Below are positions 37,441 through 47,443 of a DNA stretch of 64,000 nucleotides, one piece after another. The notes under the pieces are model-generated. The model made no database searches and was not told the origin of the DNA. It was given only the letters and a program-made list of their open reading frames with translations. The position numbers were made by a program, and so were the translations under genes. Origin of the DNA: Takakia lepidozioides (taxonomy: Eukaryota; Streptophyta; Takakiopsida; Takakiales; Takakiaceae); contig CM060731.1 of the NCBI GenBank assembly GCA_030704615.1, positions 17,980,001-18,044,000 on the forward strand, in the 5' to 3' direction. Each line of letters starts with the position of its first letter. Positions within the stretch are counted from its first letter, which is position 1.

Positions 37441-37441
37441 C

Positions 37442-39050
37442 TTATTGACGTGTAGCTCGGGACTTAGCTGGATATCGTTGATGAAACTCTTGGACTTTGT
37501 CAGATGCATTGGCAAGAGTGGATGAAGGTTCCCACGTTCGTTCGCTGATGTCGTAGCCTTTCCAATGTACGAAATACTCAAGACGTTTATACTTGATGCA
37601 AGAGTCTAGGACTTCGTCGACTTCATACTCAATTTCCTGATTGACTTCGATTGGTGGAGGTGGTTCGGAGACTCTCCCTAGAATATTCGATGGATGATAC
37701 AACTCCAATAATGAAACATGAAAGACTGGAGGGATGCGCATACTTCGTGGGAGTTCAAGCCAAAAACTGACCGGATTTATTTGTCGAATAATTTTGAATG
37801 GTCCCAAGCGTTGATAATCCAACTTCCTTGATGGTCGCGAGGTTTGTATGTTCCGTCGAAGAAGCCACACACGATCTCCGACCTTGAACTGGGGTTGGAG
37901 TTGGCGACGTTGATCTGCATACTCCTTGTATTGTTTTTGAGCTTCTGCGAGGTGGAATGTAAGCTCATTGTGAATCGTAGCAAGATGAATAGCAAGGTTC
38001 AGCAGGGCTTCCAACAGTCTTTATGTGGAAATGGTTGTTCGAGGATGATGACCATAATTGGAGAAAAATGACAGAAGGTCTGTCCAATTATCTTGGTTAT
38101 AATTTATTGTACAGCGAAGATACTGCTCCAAAATCTGGTTTACACGTTCGATTTGACCGTCAGTCTGGAGATGATTAGCTGTAGAGAGGTTGATCTTAGT
38201 ATCCAATATATGAAATAATCCCCTCCAGAAATTTGATATGAACTGTGGTCATCTATCAGATACGATGGCCTTCGGAAGTCCATGAATGCGGTAGATATTA
38301 TTGAGGAAGAGTCTTGCAGTTTCTTCGCCGGTAACCGTCTTATTACATGGAATGAAATGTGTCATCTTCGTAAAACGATCTACAATAACAAGGATTGAAT
38401 CGGTGGTCTTGGAAATTGGAAGGTCCGTAATAAAGTCCATAGACACGGACGACCATGGGCCCTTGGGAATGGGTAATGGTTGAAAAAGGCCGTAAGGTCG
38501 ATGATGTGGTCCCTTCGCTCTAGTACATGTGTCGCAAGATTTTATAAATTCTTTCACGAGTTTCCACATCCGCGGCCACCAATAGTCCCTGGATATCAAT
38601 TTCATTGTTTTGTTGAAGCCGAAATGTCCTGAAGCCGAAATGTCCTACAGCCGGAAGATCATGACATGTTTGAAGAATTCGAAGTTGTGTAAGTCCTGGA
38701 GGTACATAGAGAAGTCTATTGAAATAAAGTAAGTCATTTTTGAATTCGAAATCGTTTGTAACATGTAGGTTGTCTCGAGGTCGATTTAGTTGACTTCGTA
38801 ATGTCGTGGCAAATTGGTCGCTCTTCAGTGCTTCCTGAATCTCCTTTATGATCTCTACATCGTCATAGGTGGACATATATAACATATTCAATTGGAGATT
38901 TGTTGGTTTCAAAATGATGGATTTCTGCTGGTCAAAAACTGCATCCCCTTCTTTTAGTGCAAGATACGATTGTCGAGAAAGAGCATCTGATTTTCCTTGA
39001 AGATGTTCGGGACGGTAGGTAATAACAAAATCAAACCTTGCTAGTGACAT
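37442..39050 (-). pseudogene. Chromovirus integrase with C-terminal chromodomain
   Basis: Integrase inserts the cDNA; the chromodomain directs it to modified chromatin in this family. Parts visible: zinc-binding N-terminus (GHFGF ... CDTCTRAKG, ~38530-38680), core with Asp in SMDFITDLP and in IVSDR and Glu in GQIERVN (38021-38605), then the C-terminal GDRVWLL fold and the chromodomain (EYFVHWKGYDISERTWEP, ~37520-37620). Breaks: a 16-base perfect tandem duplication at 38615-38646 shifts the frame inside the zinc-binding domain, a stop follows IVSDR near 38246, and another stop follows near 38020. Confidence 0.85.
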
Positions 39051-40411
39051 ACTTCATCTCGCTTAACGTCGATTCAAAACACGAGCACTAATAAAATACT
39101 CGAGGTTTTTGTGATCGGTATAGACAGTGACCTGATGTTTAGCTCCCTCCAATAGATGACGTCACTCCTCAAAGCATCGATAATCACTAGAAATTTTTTG
39201 TCATGGATTTCATAATTGATCTCCACAGCGGAAAATTTGCGAGAACGAAAACCAACAGGGTGAAGTTGGCCATCTGCACCGTGTTGAGAGAATACCATGC
39301 TAAGTGCAAAGTTCGATGCATCTGCTTCCAAAAAGAATGGTTTAGATGGGTCTGCATATACCAGTACTGGAGCCGTTGTAAATGTCTGCTTCAGCCTTTC
39401 AAATGCTTGGTCAGCCTTCTCGTCCCATACAAATTTGTCCTTCCATGTGAGACGTGTCAATGGTGCAGCAATTTTGGAGTAGTCCTTAAAGATTCTATAG
39501 AAATTTGCAAATCCTAGAAAACATTGTACATCTCGGACCGAAGTTGGTTTAATCCACTCGATGATGGTTTGTATTTTCTTCTGATCCATAAAGACTCATT
39601 TGTCGGAAATAATGTAGCCCAAAAATTCAACTTCAGATTGGTGGAAAGGACATTTTTCCAACTTGGCATATAGTCATTTTTTCTCTCAATTTATCAAGGA
39701 CAAGGCGTACATGGCGACCATGTTCTTCTTCATTCTATGAAAATATCAAAATGTCGTCCAAATAGATAACTGCAAAGTCATCTAAAATTCTCGAAAGATG
39801 TCATTCATCATGTTTTGAAAAATTGCTGGAGCATTTGTAAGACCGAAAGGCATAACATTGTATTCGAAATGTCCGTACCTTGTGCGAAAAACAGTCTTCT
39901 ATTCGTCTCCTTCTCTTATTCGTACAAGGTTGTAAGCTCCTCTCAAGTCGATCTTTCTGAAAAAAAATTCTCGTCTAAGTTTTTCGAGGAGTCCGGAAAT
40001 CAACGGTAGTGGGTAACGATTTTTTATAGTGACTTTGTTGAGCCCACGATAGTCCACACACATGCGTAACGATCCGTCCTTCTTCTTCACAAATAAGATA
40101 GGTGGTCCCGCGGGTGATTTTGAATGTTGAATGAAATTCTTTGACAAATTTTCATCAATGTATTCGCGTAAAGCAGCCAGCTCCGTTTGAGATAAATTGT
40201 AGATCGAGCCGAATGGTGGTTGAGCTCATTCTTGCAACTCAATTGCACAATCATAAGGTCGATGTTCTGACAACATGTCTGCATTTTTCTTCTCGAAGAC
40301 ATCCTTGAAATCTTGATATTGAGTGGGTAATGTCGAAATACCTTGGTCTGTTGTGGTTTTGATGGGAGTCACATAAAGTGCAAATGTCGCGTCTTTCTTC
40401 GTAGCTCTCAT
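39050..40411 (-). pseudogene. Chromovirus reverse transcriptase and RNase H
   Basis: Copies the element RNA into DNA. Fingers/palm motifs include [19 protein letters not shown] and RYPLPLI (39899-40147). The YLDD catalytic box is at 39753-39764, but in another frame from the preceding part because of a one-base deletion just before it. Connection and RNase H follow (39074-39589): FLGFANFYRIFKDYS, FFLEADASNFALS and NYEIHDKKFLVI. Several in-frame stops, including TAG and TGA where conserved Trp or Gly would be expected, mean the enzyme cannot be made. Confidence 0.85.
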
Positions 40412-40486
40412 GCAGGCTCTAGCTCTAAGGGTTGAATATCTTTTGGTACTTTTGTATTTTTGTCTTGCCGAAAGTTTTCGTGATCG

Positions 40487-40882
40487 TCAGTCGATGTCAG
40501 GATTATGAAGTACAAACCAGGGAAGTCCAAGGATCACATGATTCGTTGGAGACTGGATGACATTGAAAACAATCTGTGATGCTTGATCTTTAAGCTTCAC
40601 TTCAAGGTATAGAGTTTCATGGTCAATATTTCCTGATGCTAACGGTCGTCCATCGATGACTTCAACAGGGGCTGAGAATTTCTTTCTTACGAGCGTTAAC
40701 TTGTGTTGTTTCGCAAAGTCTTTGTCAATAAAACACGCTGAAGCGCCCAAATTCAAAAGTGCTTCTACGGAGATATCTCGATTTTGCATCCTGATTTTTA
40801 CTGGAACTGTGAAACAAGGTACGGGGTCTGGAGGTAGAAAGAAACTTTTTTTTTGTGAGAAATTTAGGGTATCCAGCCGCAT
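40487..40882 (-). pseudogene. Chromovirus aspartic protease with altered active site
   Basis: Retropepsin-like domain (131-codon frame). The flap and hydrophobic core are recognisable (VEVIDGRPLASG, HVILGLPWF), but the catalytic motif, normally Asp-Ser/Thr-Gly, reads Asn-Leu-Gly at residues 44-46 (codons near 40753-40745). Loss of the catalytic aspartate makes this copy inactive even where the frame is open. Confidence 0.8.
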
Positions 40883-40959
40883 GGTCCCTACTGTGACTGG
40901 ACATCTTCGTTTTCCGACCTCCTCGTATCGAACACTTGAGTTGTGCCCCGAGCTTTGAA

Positions 40960-41933
40960 TCTTCTCTTGTTGGGGCAGTTTAATGCTATGTGATCATCTT
41001 CTCCGCAATAAAGGCATAATCCATTCGAGCACCTCTTTGTTTTTCTTGTGGCGTCAATGGCTTGAATCGGACAACATCAATCTACATAGGATCATTACCG
41101 GATGTCTGATGGATCGTTGTGTTTGGTGTCGTAATAGCAGCGGCATGGTACGTCGTCGACCATCCAGATCGCTTCTCTTGACGTCTTTCAAACAAACGAT
41201 TATCGCATGCAATGACTTGGGTGATGAATTCACTCAATGTACTCACGTTTGGCATTGTCAGCAATAAATCTTTTACATCCTCTTTTAGGCCACATCGAAA
41301 CTGACTAATGAGGCTCTTCTCATTCCAGTCGAGGTCGCACGCAAGTTGTCAAAATTCGGCAGCATAAACGGAAGCTGGACGTGCTCCTTGTCGAAGATTT
41401 CACATCTTTGTCTCTGCAACTCTCTCTCTATCATTCTCTCCAAACGTTGCAGTGAACTCGGACATGAACGTTTCAAAATTGTATAGTAAATGCGAATTTT
41501 TCTCTAATAGCGGTGCAAACCAAGATAGGGCAGTGCCTGATAGAAGGGTGCCCACGAATCCCACTTGAATACCTTCATCAGGGTAACGTTGTGGATGTAG
41601 TCGTAGGAACAATCGTACTTGTTGAACAAAACCGCGAAATCTTGATCTCGTCCCATCAAATTTCTCGGGCATGCTGACCTTTGGTTCCCTTATAATCTGT
41701 TGAAGATTTGGAGGAACCGTTAGAGTATGATTTGTTGTAGTAGGGACTCGTAAGGTTGAAGATCCATTGTTCGACTCCTTCAACTCTGAAATTTGTTGTT
41801 GCAAATTGTTGAAAGCGTTGCCAAGATCTTGAGACTGATCAGCTTATAGTTGGGCAGTAGAGGCACGAAGTTCTTGCATCTGGAGCTGAAAACTCTGCAA
41901 TGTGGCGACCATTTCCGCAAATGTGCCTTCCAT
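40960..41933 (-). pseudogene. Chromovirus Gag with CCHC zinc knuckle
   Basis: Capsid/nucleocapsid polyprotein. It starts at an ATG at 41933 (MEGTFAEMVATLQ) with a coiled-coil-like N-terminus. The capsid core has the sushi/Tcn1-like signature MPEKFDGTRSRFRGFVQQVR and FVGTLLSGTALSWF (41400-41804). A knuckle of the C-x2-C-x4-H-x4-C type (CLYCGEDDHIALNC) lies near 40985-41030 in another frame. In-frame TAA at 41844-41846, a TGA near 41400 and further stops interrupt it. Confidence 0.8.
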
Positions 41934-41971
41934 CTTAACTAACTAAGGAACAAACTTTAGTCTCGCCAAAC

Positions 41972-42439
41972 TGTCAAGGACGAGAACATGACTGAACACA
42001 AACAAGAGATCAGACTAGAGGTACAAGACTAGACAAGAAGTCAAGGTCGGCGTGGTACAAAACTGGACTGGAGTACCAAATGCTGGAAACTGGGCTAAAG
42101 TACTGGGAACTGGAAACAAGAGTAGCTTGAACTGGTGTTAGCGAGACTGAAGAGTGTCCAGTCTCGCCTCCTATATATACTGGCTACTAGGAGGTTCCCT
42201 AAGAGGCTTCCCCAAATGAGGTTTCTTGATGGAGAAGTTTCCTCCAAATGAAGCTTCCTGAGTAGTTTCCCAAGTTACTCTCGGTAATTTGGTAAACTCA
42301 CTGTAACTTAGTAACTAATGATAACTTATGATAAATCATGGTAGATCATGATAGATCACGACAACTTTTGGTAACATGGTAACTTAGTAACTCCTGGTTT
42401 TTACTCCTGATAAGTTCCTTTGGGGCTATATCCCTGACA
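41972..42439 (-). repeat. 5' long terminal repeat of the chromovirus
   Basis: 468 bases bounded by TGTCA...TGACA inverted ends. On the minus strand it starts TGTCAGGGATATAGCC, has a TATATATA box at about 42173-42182 and ends CTCGTCCTTGACA. The next bases (TTTGGCGAGACTAAAG) are the likely primer-binding region, though I could not match a tRNA with certainty. The U3 part has repeated GATAGATCATG / GGTAACTTAGTAACT motifs. Confidence 0.75.
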
Positions 42440-42449
42440 GGGTCCTTCA

Positions 42450-42860
42450 TCCAAGTTTTTACAAGAGGCCAAAAGATGCATTAGAAATTTTATTTGGGGG
42501 GCCCACTCTATTGTGCAAAACAAAAGGCCACAGGTTGCCTGGATACAGATCTGCCTTCCTAAGAAAATGGGTGGCATTGGGGTTCTTGACCCTCAAACCC
42601 AGATAAGGGCTCTCATGGCTAAATGGATTCATAGATTCCTAAGGCCTGAAAGGGGTTGGTGGAAACTCATGGTAGAGCCATTGATAGCTTGTTCCCCCCC
42701 CTAACAGAGCACCACATGGGCTCCCTCAGTCCACTGGATTGTCCAAGGATTCAATCACCAATCGATAAGATCCAATTTGTCGGTCTCAATCTGGGAATCC
42801 TGGAACCTCCTCAGACCGTTTCTCATAAAACAAACCCCAGTAACCTTCCATGAGACACTC
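42450..42860 (+). pseudogene. LINE ORF2, region after the reverse transcriptase
   Basis: Continues the first LINE after the chromovirus: FIWGAHSIVQNKRPQVAW, ICLPKKMGGIGVLDPQTQ and RALMAKWIHRFL are the conserved region just downstream of the reverse transcriptase in plant LINEs. It decays after about 42710. Confidence 0.7.
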
Positions 42861-43107
42861 AAACAGCCCCTCTTTTTAAACTCCCCAGCCCCATCCGTAT
42901 TAGAGAGAGGTCAGGCCAAGAGATGGGCAAACTGACAAACCAGGGGTTATGCATCTGGGGGAAACAACCACCCCGGCCATGGAACTAGCTTTGGGGCAAC
43001 GCTGACTCAGAGCAGGAATTTCCCAGGTCATTGTCTCCATCCCTGACTCCTAGAAAATCATTCTCCGTGAGGGACCAGGTCACCTGAAAGCTCCCCAGTG
43101 GAGATTG

Positions 43108-44503
43108 TTAAAGCGTGAGCAGAAAATTCCGTGAGCAGATTTATGCTCATGCTTCAAGATCTGCTCACCTATAACCGCTGACACCTATTCGGCTTAGAGG
43201 ACCTATTACTACGGGTAGTATCCAGTATAACATGCATACCAATTCATCTTTATGGATGAATGACGGATGAATGATGGATGAATGGTCGGTGAATGTCTGT
43301 TGGACGAATGGCATCTGATGGATGAATGGAAAATTAAAAAGCATTTTTCAGTAGTGGTTGCTGAATCCCCCAAGCTCCAGAGTGAACCTGTGCCAACGGA
43401 GGAGGGTTGTGGTTGTCCTTTTATCAGGTATCCTAAGTCGAGAGAGATGCTCACACCCAATTGCAAAGAAGGTGGAGAGGCCATTTGGTGCTTTAATAAA
43501 AATCGTTTGAAAACAGTCGATTCATTCCGACGAAGAATATCCTCTGCTACTGGAGTCAGTATCAAAAACGAAGGCACAACTGTCTATAAAGACACTAGCC
43601 CTGCTCTGTAGAAAATCATCTCTACCGTAAAGCACAGGAGAGGGAGATGAGATGAGACTAAATCGCCCGCTGCAGCCTCCGCATAACACGACAACTCAAA
43701 ATATGTTTGCAAGTTTTCCCAAAATAAAAAATCAAAACAAAAAAAGTCCGATTTTTATTTATTTTTTTATTTTTTTCCCGAATGTGCTAGATTAAGGTGT
43801 CGTCAACGACATTTTAATCTTACTGGTCTTCTGGTGTGCTATTTGGGGTGAATGACATCTACAAATTGCTCGGACTACATAACTTATGATTCGTTGTCAT
43901 GTCCTTCTTCCTAGTGACCAGAAATCCATGCTGGGTAAACGCCAGGTCTCTTGCTTGCAAAGTAGGGGATGGGTTCATTTGCAAGTTTTCCCTTTTTTAT
44001 TTTTATTTTTTTATTTTTTTATTTTTCCGAAGGTGCCAGATTAACCCCTATGGTTTTTTCCAGGGGACATATTTGTTCTGGGGAGATATTCATGGGTTCA
44101 TTTGTCATGTGCTGATGATAGGGGCTGCGATTTAAGCTGTCGTTGACGACAGCTTAATGCCTGCTTCCCTGCACATGCTGATCCCTGATGATAGATGTTG
44201 TTGCAGTCATCCATGGTTCAATCATTTGGGCAGTTTTTCATCCGCCACTCATCCAACATTCATCCATTTCCTTTTACGTCCATCCCAAATACATTCATCC
44301 GTAAATTTTTCATCGTACATTTGTGCCACATTGTCGTCATGGAGCCTTTCTGTCTCCGGTCCGATAGAGAGGAGATTGCGTCGTTGCAGTGGAGTTTGCG
44401 TCCACAACAATAGGCCCACTTGTTCCCTAGGTTCTAGGTCCGCATCAGTAATTTGCTCACGCTTTCAATCTGCTCGCGCTTCGGGGAATTTGCTCACGCC
44501 TTT
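43108..44503. mobile_element. Non-autonomous DNA element with terminal inverted repeats and GTGAGCA subterminal motifs
   Basis: Left end AAAGCGTGAGCAGAAAATTC and right end (reverse complement) AAAGGCGTGAGCAAATTCC form imperfect inverted repeats of 30-40 bases. The motif GTGAGCA recurs several times at each end. Inside are inverted clusters of ATGGATGA (43250-43325 against 44220-44300), a direct repeat beginning TTTGCAAGTTTTCCC (43709 and 43979) and two palindromes. No transposase. It splits the first LINE between its post-RT and zinc-binding parts. I could not fix a target-site duplication. Confidence 0.6.
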
Positions 44504-44739
44504 GCTGCCCTCCTCACCAGTGGGTTCTCACCAGGTCTTCACCCATAAGAGTTCTCCACATTACTAGTATTATAAGCTCTATCTTATCAAGTTCGAATTT
44601 AAGGTGCAGATCTTATCTGGTTTTCTCACTTTGGCCTCAGACAGTGTTGTACTTAACCTTCACTCGTCTCTCGTTACTCCTGCAATGATCTACCACTGGT
44701 CATCTCCTTCAAAGATTTCAACCCATCTGTGTCAGTAGC

Positions 44740-45180
44740 CCTTGCAAGTTGCGGTCCTACCCTGGCTGAAAGCCAATTGCTTTTCCTTGATTGGTCATTG
44801 TGACATTCAATCCCTACAGCTTGACCGACTGAATGAGTTGGGCATTTTGGTGGAAATGGGCCTCATCCCTTCTTCACCTTCTCGGTCAAAAAGACATACA
44901 GGGCCCTTCTCGACGCCAGACCACTCTACAGTAAGTGGAATGAAAGATGGGGGCATGAGTCTTTTGAGAATGAGGACTGGAAGTGCATCTGGTCAACAGT
45001 ATGGGAAAAAGCTAAACCATCAAAGGTAAGTGCATTCCTTTGGCTGGTGGCCAACAGGGTTCTTAAGGTGGGTCAGTTCTTGAATTCACATGCCTTCGGG
45101 GCCAATACCCTTTCTCCTAAACTATAACCAAGGGGAAAAAAAGAATGCCTCTACTTGCCCGGTTTTTGAGACCCTGAGAA
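44740..45180 (+). pseudogene. LINE ORF2, reverse-transcriptase zinc-binding domain
   Basis: The zf-RVT region of plant LINEs is recognisable across frames: ARPLYSKWNERWGHE, then WKCIWSTVWEKAKPSKVS and AFLWLVANRVLKVGQFL. Stops follow. It is the C-terminal end of the first LINE; the 3' end is near 45800, where T/A-rich tracts begin. Confidence 0.68.
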
Positions 45181-45800
45181 GTGCTACTCTATAGAACCTG
45201 TGGAAAAGCCGTAGTGCTTGGGCCCTTGACAGTGAGAATATATCTGCTACTGCAATTCTCACCATGGTTTTCTTTGACCTCACAGTGGCCTCTAAAAAAG
45301 CATGGGCCATTTTGTGTGCAGATGTCGCCAGGAGACCAGAGCGATAGCCGGGGCTCATCTCTGCCTTTCAGAGCAACATGGGGGGAGCAGGGGATCATAT
45401 GTAGATGCTCTGATGCTCTCACTTGTACTTGGACAAATCAAATACCACCCCACTAGCAGGGTCACAGAGCCCACCTCTTCAGCATCTCCCGAGTTTGAGA
45501 AATCAGATGTTAACTAGAAGCACATTTGGATTGCTAGCAGGGCGGACAGGAGAAAGAGGGACTAAAAGTCTAAATGGGCTTTAACCCTAGCCATGCGATC
45601 CTTGCGATGGCACTAGTTCACCTCCTGATCATCAGCTTCAAAGCTTCAGGCAAAGGGCTCCCATTCTTTTTGGCTATCGTCGTGCCAGGTGATTCGATCA
45701 TCCGAGATGCGGGAGCAAAAAATGCCACTCTTGGCCCAGGAGAGGTCGAATGCTTGATAAAGCTTGGCCTCAACAGTTCTTTATCCTTTCTAAGTTATTT

Positions 45801-47443
45801 ACCATGATATTCATAAAATACAATAATTTCCTTTTTTTTTTCTTCCTAGATGTCAACTTCCTCATATAGCACCCACCAAAGCCCCCCGCAACAAACACTC
45901 CCTCCTTAGGAGAGTTTCCATGGCCTCCAGTTTTATTTTTTCTTAAGGAAAACAAGAAAAAAATAAAGGTGCTTATTCCTATTGGTCGTACTAAGTTGCA
46001 GTAACTCACTCTTCACCACCCCCCAACCCCCACCAGTGTTTATTTTCTTGGCGAAAAATGGCCAAATGGCGACCTCAAAAAATTTAAAATGGAATATTCT
46101 GTCGTAAATTCCCAATTTTTTCATGGATGAAATCGCCAAACTTCTACAAAGATAAAATAATAATGGATGAATTCACCAAATATGGATGATATAAATGGAT
46201 AAAAGTACAGAAGAGGATGATTCTATCCAAATTTCAATGGATGAACAGAATATACAGCTATTTCCTGAATAGCCACTCATGCAATTTTTCAAATTTAAGA
46301 AAAAAATCACTGGCCCCCACGGAAAAACAAAAAGGAGAAAACAAAAGATCTCAAGGAAGATCAGGAGTACTAACTTACTACCTCCGCAGTCAACCTTTGT
46401 GTAATTTGAATAGAGCAAGGAGGAGAGGGAAGCGACACGTGGAAGGAATCAATTGGTGAGCTTGTGAAGGCCATCCATTGGTGGAAACCTTATCCAGACT
46501 CTTACCACAGAATGATTAATTTGTTTATTTATGTATTTTTTAATACTGTATTTAAGCCACGCTGCAGGCGGATGAACGATGAACGGATGTGTCCGTCAAA
46601 ACGCCAGAGGAGGTCCTCCAATAAGGAGCAGGATAGACGATGTTCGGGTGCTCAGCTTTCAAGCTCGGCTGCCAGGCAACGTGGACGGAAGCAAGCGAGA
46701 CACAACAATGCGGGAGCAAGGTGAGATAGGCTCATGGATTGCTGCACGGATAGATAGATAACTTAGATAGGTATTCAGCTTGCTATAACGACGCTGGAGG
46801 ACTGGATGTTTTGACCGCCACTGCCACCTCAATCTCAACACACTGTCGTGCATTTACGTATCCCTGTGGTGATAAGCTCGGTTCGTACAGGTTGTCAGGT
46901 TCCTGGTGGCCACCGCCTATTGCATCCTGCATCTTGTGGATCTGCGAGATTCGCATCAAAGAGTTTAGTGTAGCTCCGCTCGCTGGGAGGTTGGGAAAGA
47001 AAAAGAAAGAGAGACAGGTGAGTGCGTGTGGTGTGAAGCTTGGTTAACCTGCTCCAGCACCGGCATGGATGCAACCTCTTGAGAATCTGACCTTTGCCGG
47101 ATGGTTTGGCATCGGTATTGAAGCAGCTGGGAGTTGTGTAGGTGAGATGTTTTACCAAGTGTGGCTGAAAGCATACGATTACTCGGAAAATGTTGTAGCA
47201 GCTGGGAGTGCAAGTTATAGAGATCTGTTCGCCAATCCGCCTCGACGATTCTGATTCATACGGGAATTGAAATTTCAGATTTTCCTCTGAGGTTGAGTTC
47301 AGAAAGTGAGAATTCTCTAGTGAACTTACACGTACAGCGGATAGACACAGTCACACAATGTATGTGCGAGTTCCTAATCGCTCAAAGGCCAAGTAATCTT
47401 GTGTCTGGTGAGGTATTTCATTTAGCGCCTTGGAGTTCCTGGC
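45801..47443. other. Intergenic region and 5' flank of the sigma factor gene
   Basis: AT-rich sequence with scattered ATGGATGA motifs (46125-46245), reminiscent of the inverted-repeat element to the left, and a tiny GATA repeat (46749-46770). The right part (46900-47443) should contain the promoter and 5' leader of the sigma factor gene. No other gene seen. Confidence 0.45.

Larger units (their letters stand above)
36476..42439 (-). mobile_element. Ty3/gypsy chromovirus (sushi/Tcn1-like), decayed, one LTR recognised
   Basis: Minus-strand element in the order LTR (42439-41972), Gag, protease, reverse transcriptase, RNase H, integrase, chromodomain (ending 37442). The chromodomain on the integrase defines a chromovirus. 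Flanking GGGTC at 36471-36475 and 42440-42444 may be the 5-base target duplication. A second LTR matching the first is not visible at the left end; 36476-37440 is different sequence. Many stops and frameshifts and a changed protease active site show that it is inactive. Confidence 0.82.
31260..45800 (+). mobile_element. LINE-1 type retrotransposon (first copy), degraded and split by three insertions
   Basis: Plus-strand LINE pieces appear in the correct order: ORF1 with an RNA-binding N-terminal domain (31941-32820), a CCHC knuckle remnant (about 33700-33770), endonuclease (35190-35860), the pre-reverse-transcriptase region (35860-36463), then after a gap the post-reverse-transcriptase region (42450-42850) and the zinc-binding C-terminal region (44740-45180). 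The reverse transcriptase palm is absent. Insertions: AT-rich block 32850-33640, chromovirus 36476-42439, and an inverted-repeat element 43108-44503. Many stops and frameshifts show it is long dead. Both outer limits are approximate. Confidence 0.75.

Noticed and set aside
36471-42444. Complete LTR retrotransposon with two LTRs
   Set aside because: Only the right-hand LTR is recognisable; the left side shows no matching sequence. The GGGTC pair is only five bases and could be chance.
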